A stretch of 64,000 nucleotides of DNA. It comes from Bog-159 sp963709155. GTDB lineage: Bacteria > Acidobacteriota > Terriglobia > Bryobacterales > Bryobacteraceae. Positions within the stretch are counted from its first letter, which is position 1, and every line of letters starts with the position of its first letter. A model generated the notes under the pieces. It did not search any database. It was not told the DNA's origin and saw only the letters and a list, made by a program, of their open reading frames with translations. Of this stretch, positions 18,199-25,829 are shown piece by piece. The translations under genes and the position numbers were made by a program. The DNA is taken from the NCBI GenBank assembly GCA_963709155.1, contig CAVPVD010000006.1:186001-250000 (forward strand), written 5' to 3'.

Positions 18199-19224
18199 AT
18201 GTCCACCATCGTCACTCCCCAGTTAGAACCAGACGTCTTGCGCGGCCGTATCGGCCGGTTCCGCGAGGTGCAGGGCGAAATTGTGCGTCAGGTCCGGCGC
18301 GTGATCGTCGGGCAGGAAGAGGTATTGGAGCAGGTGATGATCGCCCTGTTTGTGGGCGGTCATTGCCTCATCACCGGCCTGCCCGGCACGGCCAAAACCC
18401 TGCTGGTGCGCACCATGGCGCAAACGCTCGGACTGGTGTTCAAGCGCATCCAGTTCACGCCGGACCTGATGCCGTCCGACATCACCGGCACGGATATCAT
18501 TGAGGAAGATCCTACCACTGGCCATCGCACCTGGACCTTCGTCAAGGGACCCATCTTCGCCAACGTGCTGCTGGCGGACGAAATCAACCGCACGCCCCCC
18601 AAGACGCAATCGGCGCTGCTGGAGGCCATGCAGGAACTCGCCTGCACGGTGCGCGGCAACAACTATAAGCTGCCGGGTCCGTTCTTCGTGTTGGCCACCC
18701 AGAACCCAATCGAATTGGAAGGCACTTATCCGCTGCCCGAAGCGCAATTGGATCGCTTTCTGTTTAATACTGTGCTCGGTTACCTCAGCGCGAGCGAAGA
18801 ACTGCAAGTGGTCGATCTGACCACCACCACCCACGTGGCGCAGGCCGATCCGGTGACCAACGCGCAAGAGATCCTCGACTTCCAGCAACTGGTGCGCATG
18901 GTGCCCATCGGCGAGTCCGTCGCGCGCTATGCCATCGACCTGGTGCGCGCCAGCCGCGCCAGCGATGAAAGCGCCCCCGATTTCGTCAAGAAGTACGTAA
19001 ACTACGGGGCCAGCGTGCGCGCCGCGCAGTTCCTGGTGTTGGCCGCCAAAGCCAGAGCGCTCATGAAGAGCCGTTATCACGTGACCTACGAAGACATCCG
19101 CGCCCTCTATATCCCGGTTCTGCGCCATCGCATTCTGTTAAACTTCCACGCGGAATCGGACCGGCTGAAACAAGACGACATACTCCAGCGGCTGCTCGAG
19201 TACAAGGGAGCTCCGAAGGATTAA
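18199..19224 (+). CDS. MoxR family AAA+ ATPase
   Basis: A 341-residue cytoplasmic ATPase. Walker A is GLPGTAKT (residues 60-67) and Walker B is LLADEINR (about 125-132). Further MoxR signatures are TPDLMPSDITG, PPKTQSALLEAMQE, ATQNPIELEGTYPLPEAQLDRF and the C-terminal lid with RARALMKSRYHV. MoxR ATPases act as chaperones that remodel VWA-domain partners; three such partners lie in this operon. The following gene, DUF58, is the usual immediate neighbour. An 81-base gap with a heptamer repeat separates them. Confidence 0.95.
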   Translation: MSTIVTPQLEPDVLRGRIGRFREVQGEIVRQVRRVIVGQEEVLEQVMIALFVGGHCLITGLPGTAKTLLVRTMAQTLGLVFKRIQFTPDLMPSDITGTDIIEEDPTTGHRTWTFVKGPIFANVLLADEINRTPPKTQSALLEAMQELACTVRGNNYKLPGPFFVLATQNPIELEGTYPLPEAQLDRFLFNTVLGYLSASEELQVVDLTTTTHVAQADPVTNAQEILDFQQLVRMVPIGESVARYAIDLVRASRASDESAPDFVKKYVNYGASVRAAQFLVLAAKARALMKSRYHVTYEDIRALYIPVLRHRILLNFHAESDRLKQDDILQRLLEYKGAPKD

Positions 19225-19231
19225 GAAAGGT

Positions 19232-19303
19232 GATGGGTTATAGGTGGTGGGTGATCGGCCACCCACAAACCATAACCCATAACCCATAACCCATAACCCG
19301 ACC
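19232..19303. repeat. Hairpin plus ATAACCC heptamer array between moxR and DUF58
   Basis: A long imperfect hairpin pairs GGGTTAT..GGTGGGTG with CACCCAC..ATAACCC. The right arm then runs into a telomere-like array of four CCCATAA/ATAACCC heptamers ending about 11 bases before the DUF58 ATG. No strong ribosome site remains between the array and the ATG. It may set the ratio of MoxR to DUF58 protein by mRNA structure; that is inference. Confidence 0.7.
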
Positions 19304-19305
19304 CC

Positions 19306-20193
19306 ATGCTACAGCGCTTCCTAGATCCGGCGACCCTGGCTTCCATCTCCGGCCTCGACTTAGTGGCCAAGACGGTGGTGGATGGCTTCATTGCGGGCCT
19401 GCATCGCTCGCCGGATTACGGTTTCAGCCAGGAGTTCGCCGAGTACCGCGCCTACACGCCGGGCGACGATCTGCGGCACGTCGATTGGAACGTCTTCGCC
19501 CGCAGCGAGCGCGTCTACTTGAAGCGGTATCGCGGCGAAACCAACACGCAATTGCTCATTCTTCTGGATGCCAGCGCTTCCATGGCTTACGGCTCGCACG
19601 CCGTGAACAAGCTCGATTACGCGCGCTTCCTGGCCGCTTCGCTCTGCTACCTGTCGCACGCGCAGCGGGATGCCGCCGGCCTGATCGTCTTCGCTGAAGA
19701 TGTTCAGAGCTACGTCGCCCCTTCCACCCGCCAGGGGCAACTGTTCCGCCTCCTGCATGCCATCGAGAAGGCGCAGCCAGGCACGCGTACCGACTTTGCG
19801 AAACCCTTCGTACACTTTCTGGACTTCACCCGCCGCCGGGGTATCGCGGTGGTGATCTCGGATTTCTACGAGCGTCCCGACGTCATCGTGAAAACCGTGG
19901 AACCCCTGCGCTTCCGCGGCAACGAAGTGATTCTGTTTCATGTGCTCGATCCCCAGGAGATCGCACCCAAATTCCGCGAGCCTGTCTTGCTCACCGACAT
20001 GGAAACCAGCGGCACCCTGGAAGTCTCTCCCGAGTACGCGCGTGGCGAATACCGCCGCAAGATCGATGCCCACATACAGGCCCTGCGCGACCAGGCCAAG
20101 GGCGCGGGCCTCGATTACTTCCTGATGGACACCGGCCGCCCGCTCGACGAAGGTTTGCGCGAGTACCTGGGCGTGCGGCAGGGGAGGCTATAA
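19306..20193 (+). CDS. DUF58 / VWA domain protein
   Basis: A 295-residue DUF58 protein without a signal peptide. The family signature is clear (EYRAYTPGDDLRHVDWN, then LKRYRGETN) and is followed by a VWA-type MIDAS (LLILLDASASMAYG). Later strands (RRGIAVVISDFYERPD, GNEVILFHVLDPQE) complete the Rossmann-like VWA fold. DUF58 proteins are the standard companions of MoxR ATPases. The stop codon is immediately followed by the ATG of the BatA-like gene with no gap, indicating coupling. Confidence 0.93.
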   Translation: MLQRFLDPATLASISGLDLVAKTVVDGFIAGLHRSPDYGFSQEFAEYRAYTPGDDLRHVDWNVFARSERVYLKRYRGETNTQLLILLDASASMAYGSHAVNKLDYARFLAASLCYLSHAQRDAAGLIVFAEDVQSYVAPSTRQGQLFRLLHAIEKAQPGTRTDFAKPFVHFLDFTRRRGIAVVISDFYERPDVIVKTVEPLRFRGNEVILFHVLDPQEIAPKFREPVLLTDMETSGTLEVSPEYARGEYRRKIDAHIQALRDQAKGAGLDYFLMDTGRPLDEGLREYLGVRQGRL

Positions 20194-22191
20194 ATGGGAT
20201 TCCTGGCGCCCTGGGCTTTGGCGGGAATCTTGGCGGTAGGCTTGCCTGTTTGGCTGCACCTGCTCAAGAAACATAAAACCACGCCCCTGCCATTCAGCTC
20301 GCTGATGTTTTTCGAACGCCGCACGCAAAGCTCCATCAAACACCGGCGCTTGCAATATTTGCTGCTGCTCGCTTTGCGCGCGGCGGTGATTGCGCTGTTA
20401 GCCTTTGCCTTCGCCCGCCCGTTCCTGCAATCGCGCCTGGCGGCCTTGGCCGCGGGACCCAGGCTGACGGTGCTGGCGATCGATAATTCCTTTAGCATGC
20501 GGGATGGCGATCGTCTGGCCCGCGCGAAACAGGAAGCCGCCGAGGCTGCCTCCAAATTGCGCGCCGGAGACAGACTGCAAGTGCTGGCGTTCGGCTCGCA
20601 GGTGCATATGATGGGCGACTCGGCCGCGGCCGTCCGCACGATCGAGCCGACCGATACGCGCAGTTCCTACGCGGAGCTTTCGCGCGCGCTGCGGTCCATC
20701 GCGCAATCGGCGCGCATGCCCGTGGCGGCGCATCTTTTCTCCGACATGCAGAAATCGTCGCTGCCCACCAACTTCTCAGACCTGCGATTGGGCGACAGCG
20801 TAAGGTTGTTCGCGCATCCCGTGGCGGACCGCCGTGCGGCTAACTTCGCCGTCGAAAGTGTCAGCGCGCCGCCGACCATCTACGGCTCCGGCAAGGCGCG
20901 CGTGGAGGCCACCATCGCGGGCTACGGGACCGAGCCAGCCAAACGCCGTGTGGCCCTCGTGCTGAATGGCCGCGAGATCGATTCCAAGTCCATCGACGTC
21001 CCCGCCGGTGGACGCGGCACCGCCGAATTTCCGCAGGTGGATATGCCTTATGGCTTGAACCGCTGCGAGGTCCGCATCGATTCCGCCGACAGCCTGCCCG
21101 ATGACGATCGATTTTATTTTTCGGTTGAGCGGGCCGAAGCCCGCCACGTGCTCTTCGTACACGAAGGCCGCAATCAGCGCGACGCGCTCTATTTCCGCAC
21201 CGCGCTCGAAGCCGCCGCTGAATCGGCTTATGCGCTGGATACGGTGCCGCTCGAGCAGAGCGCCAATCTCGATCCGCACAAGTATGCGTTTGTAGTTCTC
21301 TCGGATGTGGGGCCGCTGCCGGCCGCCTTCGAAACCGCATTGCACGGTTACGTGCGCGCGGGTGGATCGCTGCTGGTGGCTTTGGGACGCGAGTCGGCCC
21401 TAGCTAACCATGTACCGGTATTCGATGAGAAAGTCGTCGAGCCGCGCTACTACGGCCGCGATGGCGTGCTCTTCCAGACCGCGGCCTGGTTGGATGAAGG
21501 TCACCCGTCCATTCACGACGCCCAGCATTGGGACGACGTGAAATTCTACCAGGCGGTGCGTGTGAATCCGGGTTCGGCCCAGGTGGCCGCGCGCCTCGGC
21601 GACGACACGCCGCTGCTGCTCGACAAGCACCTTGGCGAAGGGCGCGTGCTGGTGTTCGCTTCCACTTTCGACAATATCTCCAACGATTTTCCGCTACACG
21701 CCTCCTTCGTGCCGTTCATCGAGCACACCGCGAACTATCTGGCGCGGCAGGAAGAACGTCCCAGCAACTATCTGGTCGGCGCGTATCTCGATTTGCGGCA
21801 GGCCAAGGAAAAGGGTGAGGCGGTAGAAGTCCTCGACCCCAAGGGCGCGCGCGCGCTGACGCTGGACGAAGCCACGCGCGCCCAGAACATGCCCCTCACG
21901 ATGGCCGGTTTTTATGATGTGAAACGGCCCAACGGACGGCATGAACTGGTAGCGGTGAATGCGGATCGCCGCGAGTCGGATCTGGATGTAATCTCCGCGG
22001 ATACCCTGGCGCTATGGCAGAATACGGCTCAGGGGCAGCAGGATGCGGCCGTGGGAGGGGCACCAGAAGCGCCCAAGCCCATGGAGTTTTGGTGGTATGT
22101 CCTGATGGCCGTGCTGGCGTTGGCGGTAGCCGAATCGTTGTTGGGCAACCACCATTTGACGGTCGATCCGGACGTGGGAGGTCAGGCTTAG
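20194..22191 (+). CDS. BatA-like VWA membrane protein
   Basis: A 665-residue membrane protein. The N-terminal aerotolerance-regulator (BatA) segment has two helices (MGFLAPWALAGILAVGLPVW and a second around 50-72) with the typical LHLLKKHKTTPLPFSSLMFFE in between. A VWA domain with MIDAS DNSFS follows, then a beta domain, a GATase-like segment (RHVLFVHEGRNQRDALY, KYAFVVLSDVGPLP) and a last transmembrane helix (about 632-652). The VWA and GATase parts are probably periplasmic. It is the third MIDAS protein of the operon. The next gene begins 35 bases downstream. Confidence 0.9.
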   Translation: MGFLAPWALAGILAVGLPVWLHLLKKHKTTPLPFSSLMFFERRTQSSIKHRRLQYLLLLALRAAVIALLAFAFARPFLQSRLAALAAGPRLTVLAIDNSFSMRDGDRLARAKQEAAEAASKLRAGDRLQVLAFGSQVHMMGDSAAAVRTIEPTDTRSSYAELSRALRSIAQSARMPVAAHLFSDMQKSSLPTNFSDLRLGDSVRLFAHPVADRRAANFAVESVSAPPTIYGSGKARVEATIAGYGTEPAKRRVALVLNGREIDSKSIDVPAGGRGTAEFPQVDMPYGLNRCEVRIDSADSLPDDDRFYFSVERAEARHVLFVHEGRNQRDALYFRTALEAAAESAYALDTVPLEQSANLDPHKYAFVVLSDVGPLPAAFETALHGYVRAGGSLLVALGRESALANHVPVFDEKVVEPRYYGRDGVLFQTAAWLDEGHPSIHDAQHWDDVKFYQAVRVNPGSAQVAARLGDDTPLLLDKHLGEGRVLVFASTFDNISNDFPLHASFVPFIEHTANYLARQEERPSNYLVGAYLDLRQAKEKGEAVEVLDPKGARALTLDEATRAQNMPLTMAGFYDVKRPNGRHELVAVNADRRESDLDVISADTLALWQNTAQGQQDAAVGGAPEAPKPMEFWWYVLMAVLALAVAESLLGNHHLTVDPDVGGQA

Positions 22192-22226
22192 GTCCGCGCG
22201 GGACTTAGTTCCGCCAGAGGTGTCGT

Positions 22227-25200
22227 ATGAATCCATTGACCGGCGTAACCGATTATCTTCGCCGCATCGAGCGGCGCTTGCGGGTTCTGGCCTTCACCAG
22301 GGGCGTGGCGATTACGGCCGCGGCGGCACTGGTCTTCACGGTGCTCGCGGTGCTGTTGGCCAACGCTTTCGCATTCTCCAATCCCAGCGTGACCGGCGCG
22401 CGGGTGGTGCTCTTCGTGGCGCTGGCTCTGGCCCTCGGTATCGGGCTGGTGGTTCCGTTGCTGCGCCTCAACCGGCGCCATGCGGCGCGCGAAACGGAAC
22501 GCAAGTTTCCGGAGTTCGAGGAGCGTCTGCTCACCTTCACCGAGCGCGCCCGCGCCAATCCGGACGATCCCTTTCTGCCATTGCTGGCCGCCGATACCCT
22601 GGAAGTCTCGCACAAAGCTGAACCGGCGCGCGTTGCCGGGCGCAATCGCATTCTCAGCTTCGTCGCCGGCGCGGCGGGATCGCTGGCCGTGCTCCTGTGG
22701 CTGGGCACGTCCGGTCCCGGATTCCTGGGTTACGGAACCTCTCTGCTTTGGGGCCGGCTGCCGAAAGGCGAACTCACGCCGTATTACGACATCAGCGTGC
22801 AGCCCGGCAATCGCACTGTCCGCCGTCTGGCGGATCAATTGATCGGCGCGGAGCTGAAAGGTTTTCAGGCGCAGCGCGTGCGCATGTTCGCGCGCTATGC
22901 CAGCTCGTCGAAATGGGAGCAGGCGGACATGCGCCCGCAAATTGACGGCCCCGGCTACGAGTTTCTGATCGCCGGCGTGCCGGAGTCGCTCGATTACTAT
23001 GTGGAGGCCGGCAGCGTTCGCTCGAAACAATACCACCTGAAAGTCGTCGATCTGCCCGGTATCAAGAAGCTGAAAGTCACTTATCATTTTCCCGGCTGGA
23101 CCGGGATGAAGGATAAGGTGGAAGATCCCGGAGGCGACCTGCGCGCCGTTGAAGGCACGGATGCCGAAGTGGCCATCGAAACGGACCGCCCGCTGGCGAA
23201 CGGCGCCCTGCTCTTCGACGATGGCACCAAGGTGCTGCTGCGCTCCGGCGAGAACGGCTTGCGCATCGCCAGCGTGCCCATCCGCAAGGATGGCATGTAT
23301 CATATCGCCGCCGTCGATCAGGGCGAAGACGTGCGCCTGAGCCCCGACTATTTCATCGAAGCGCAAAAGGACGAGCCGCCCACCGTGCGCATCACCCGGC
23401 CGCAGGCCGACGCGCGCGTGAATCCTATCGAAGAAGTCACCGTCACGGTGGAGGGGCAGGACGATTTCGGGTTGAACGAGTTGAGCCTGCATTATTCGGT
23501 GAATGGCGATGCCGAGAAAACCGTCTCCCTGCTGAAGAGCAAGGGGCTGAAGACCGCATCCGGCTCCACAACCATCGCCCTGGAGGATTTCAAGCTCTCG
23601 CCGGGCGATTTGATTAGCCTGTATGCCACTTCGCACGACGCGCACTCCATCGCGCGCACCGATATGATGTTCGTGCAGGCGGAGCCCTTTGAACGGCGCT
23701 ACTCGCAATCGCAGGAATCCGGCGGCATGGGCGCCGGCGGCGATCAGGATGACAATCGCATCTCCGAACGCGAAAAGGAAATCATCGCGGCCACCTGGAA
23801 TCAGATCAAGGACAAATCCGGCGATAAGGCCGTGGCGTCTGAAAACGCGGGCTTCCTCTCGGGCGTGCAAGCGAAATTGCGCGACCAGGCGCACTCGCTG
23901 TCCGATCGCATGAAAGCGCGCCAATTGGCCGGATCGAGCGAAGAGTTCAAAGCCTTCACCGCCGATATGGACGAGGCCGTAAAGGCCATGGGGCCGGCGG
24001 CGGACAAACTACGCGGCTCGCAGTGGGAGAATGCCCTCGCGCCTGAGCAGAAAGCCTTGCAGCACCTGTTGCGCGCGGAGGCCGTGATGCGCGATATCAA
24101 AGTGGCCTTCGGGAATCGCGGCGGCGGCGGCGCGGGCGCCAACGGCGGCGCCGAGCGCGATCTGCAAAGCCTTTTCGACCTGGAGCTCGACACCGAGAAG
24201 AACCAGTATGAGAGCGGGCAGTCCTCGGCTTCCAAGGATCAACAGCAGCGCAAGATCGACGAGGCCCTGCAGAAGCTCGAAGAACTCGCCCGCCGGCAGC
24301 AGGAACTCGCCGAGCAGCAGCGCCGCAACCAGCAGGTTTCGCAGCAGCGCTGGCAGCAGGAAATGCTGCGCCGCGAGGCCGAAGAACTGCAGCGCCAGAT
24401 GGAGCAGCTCTCGCGAAATCAGCAGGGCCAGCCGCAATCGGGGCAGCCGCAATCGGGACAGCCGCAAAACGGCCAACCCCAGTCGGGGCAGTCATCCGGC
24501 CAGCCATCCAGCCAGGGCGGCCAAATGTCGTCGCAACAACTGCGGCGGGCCATCGATCAATTGCGGCAGGCGCAGCAGGATATGCGCCAATCGACTTCCA
24601 CGCAGAGTGAGGCCGATGCCCGGCGCGCCGCCGAGCGCTTGCAACAGGCCCGCGATCTCCTGTCGGGCCTTCGCCAGCAACAGGCGGCCGCGGGTGTGGA
24701 CGATCTGGCGCGCCAAGCCGACGCCCTTGCAGGCCGCCAGCAGGAATCCAACGCCCGGATGCGCCGCGCGTTCGGCATGCCCGGACAGCAACAGGCGCAG
24801 GGAGCCACGCGCGAACAGGCGGAAGAGCTGGCGCGCGAGAAAGAGCAGTTGGCCAACGATTATCAGCGCCTGGAATCTGGCATGGGAACCACTGCCCGCG
24901 ATACGCGCGCCACGAATCGTGAGTTGTCCAGCAAGCTGCGGGATGCCCTGGGCCAGGTGCAGCAGAACGAGATCAACAACCGTCTGCGGCAGAGTGCCGA
25001 TTTCATGCGCCATGGCAACGGCGCGGCGGCCACCATGCGCGACGCCGTTACCACGCAGGCGCTGAACAATCTGCGCGACCAGTTGCACGAAATGCAGAAG
25101 ATGGCCGGCAACGGGCAGCCGGGAGCTGGCGACAAGGATCAACAGGCTCTGGCCCAGGCTCTGGCGCAAACCGAACACCTTCGCCAGGAGATGGAACGCG

Positions 25201-25760
25201 CCATGCGTGGACAGCAGCCGGGCCAGCAGAAAGGCCAAGCGCCCGGGCGGCAACCCGGTCAACCCGGTCAGGAAGCGGAGGGACAGGACGGCCAACAATC
25301 GGGCCAGCAGCCCGGCCAGCAATCGGGCCAGCAGCCCGGCCAGCAATCGGGCCAGCAGGCGGGCGGCGGACAGCCTGGCTCGTTAGGTCCAATGAACGGC
25401 CGGCAAGGCGGCGGCCTTTTGCCGACTCCGGGCCCGGCTGCCGGCGATTCGGACGGCTTCCTCCGGGATTATCGCGCGACGCTGCGCGACCTGGAAAATA
25501 ACCCGCGAATTGGCAAAGATTTGCGCGATTCGATCCACGATCTGTACCGCCTCGATCCCCGCCTCTCTCCCGGCAATGCGCAATTGATGAATCTCATCGA
25601 ATCGCAGATGCTCTCCGGAGTCGAGCAGCTCGAACTGCAGTTGCGCCGCCAGTTCGATGGACAGAATGGCGCCGTCCGCAGCGGTTCGGCCGACCCCGTT
25701 CCGCAAGGTTACGCCGACGCGGTGGCCGAGTACTTCCGGCGCTTAAGTAAAGAGAAGTAG
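22227..25760 (+). CDS. Large DUF4175-like membrane protein with Gln-rich coiled coil
   Basis: A 1177-residue last gene of the operon. Three transmembrane helices lie near the N-terminus (about 27-48, 58-80 and 147-166), giving the layout of DUF4175 proteins. An extracytoplasmic beta-rich part follows (DEPPTVRITRPQADARVNPIEE is a typical stretch). From about residue 590 the protein becomes a long Gln/Arg/Glu-rich coiled coil interrupted by low-complexity QPQSG and GQQPGQQS repeats encoded by tandem DNA repeats. It probably forms an extended periplasmic scaffold. The family name is a moderate-confidence match; no enzymatic motif is visible. Confidence 0.75.
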   Translation: MNPLTGVTDYLRRIERRLRVLAFTRGVAITAAAALVFTVLAVLLANAFAFSNPSVTGARVVLFVALALALGIGLVVPLLRLNRRHAARETERKFPEFEERLLTFTERARANPDDPFLPLLAADTLEVSHKAEPARVAGRNRILSFVAGAAGSLAVLLWLGTSGPGFLGYGTSLLWGRLPKGELTPYYDISVQPGNRTVRRLADQLIGAELKGFQAQRVRMFARYASSSKWEQADMRPQIDGPGYEFLIAGVPESLDYYVEAGSVRSKQYHLKVVDLPGIKKLKVTYHFPGWTGMKDKVEDPGGDLRAVEGTDAEVAIETDRPLANGALLFDDGTKVLLRSGENGLRIASVPIRKDGMYHIAAVDQGEDVRLSPDYFIEAQKDEPPTVRITRPQADARVNPIEEVTVTVEGQDDFGLNELSLHYSVNGDAEKTVSLLKSKGLKTASGSTTIALEDFKLSPGDLISLYATSHDAHSIARTDMMFVQAEPFERRYSQSQESGGMGAGGDQDDNRISEREKEIIAATWNQIKDKSGDKAVASENAGFLSGVQAKLRDQAHSLSDRMKARQLAGSSEEFKAFTADMDEAVKAMGPAADKLRGSQWENALAPEQKALQHLLRAEAVMRDIKVAFGNRGGGGAGANGGAERDLQSLFDLELDTEKNQYESGQSSASKDQQQRKIDEALQKLEELARRQQELAEQQRRNQQVSQQRWQQEMLRREAEELQRQMEQLSRNQQGQPQSGQPQSGQPQNGQPQSGQSSGQPSSQGGQMSSQQLRRAIDQLRQAQQDMRQSTSTQSEADARRAAERLQQARDLLSGLRQQQAAAGVDDLARQADALAGRQQESNARMRRAFGMPGQQQAQGATREQAEELAREKEQLANDYQRLESGMGTTARDTRATNRELSSKLRDALGQVQQNEINNRLRQSADFMRHGNGAAATMRDAVTTQALNNLRDQLHEMQKMAGNGQPGAGDKDQQALAQALAQTEHLRQEMERAMRGQQPGQQKGQAPGRQPGQPGQEAEGQDGQQSGQQPGQQSGQQPGQQSGQQAGGGQPGSLGPMNGRQGGGLLPTPGPAAGDSDGFLRDYRATLRDLENNPRIGKDLRDSIHDLYRLDPRLSPGNAQLMNLIESQMLSGVEQLELQLRRQFDGQNGAVRSGSADPVPQGYADAVAEYFRRLSKEK
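24429..24488 (+). repeat. Coding tandem repeat, 15-base unit x4
   Basis: Four diverged copies of CAGCCGCAATCGGGG, coding for QPQSG, lie in the linker of the DUF4175-like protein. The unit is a multiple of three, so copy-number change would keep the frame. Confidence 0.8.
25296..25360 (+). repeat. Coding tandem repeat, 24-base unit x2.6
   Basis: A 24-base unit coding for QSGQQPGQ is repeated about 2.6 times with almost no change between copies, suggesting recent slippage. It is in frame in the DUF4175-like protein. Confidence 0.8.
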
Positions 25761-25770
25761 GGCCGCAGCC

Positions 25771-25816
25771 CGTGGCGCACGCTTCAGCGTGCCGGCGGGA
25801 CCTTTAGGCCCCGCTC
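25771..25816. repeat. Modular palindromic repeat, copy 3
   Basis: The hairpin GCACGCT/AGCGTGC (25777-25792) is followed by a diverged GCGGGACC/GGCCCCGC stem. It lies between the convergent stops of the MoxR operon and mutS2, so it could also act as a terminator. Confidence 0.7.
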
Positions 25817-25829
25817 TTGCTTAGGCCCA

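Noticed and set aside
19232..19303. ATAACCC repeats considered as a CRISPR array or telomere
   Set aside because: The unit is 7 bases without spacers and the array has only four copies, so it is neither; it was kept as a simple repeat with a hairpin.
22188..23924. A 578-codon minus-strand frame opposite the DUF4175-like gene
   Set aside because: Composition is typical of an antisense shadow (His/Arg/Gln-rich), and the plus-strand gene continues the operon with signal and membrane segments.
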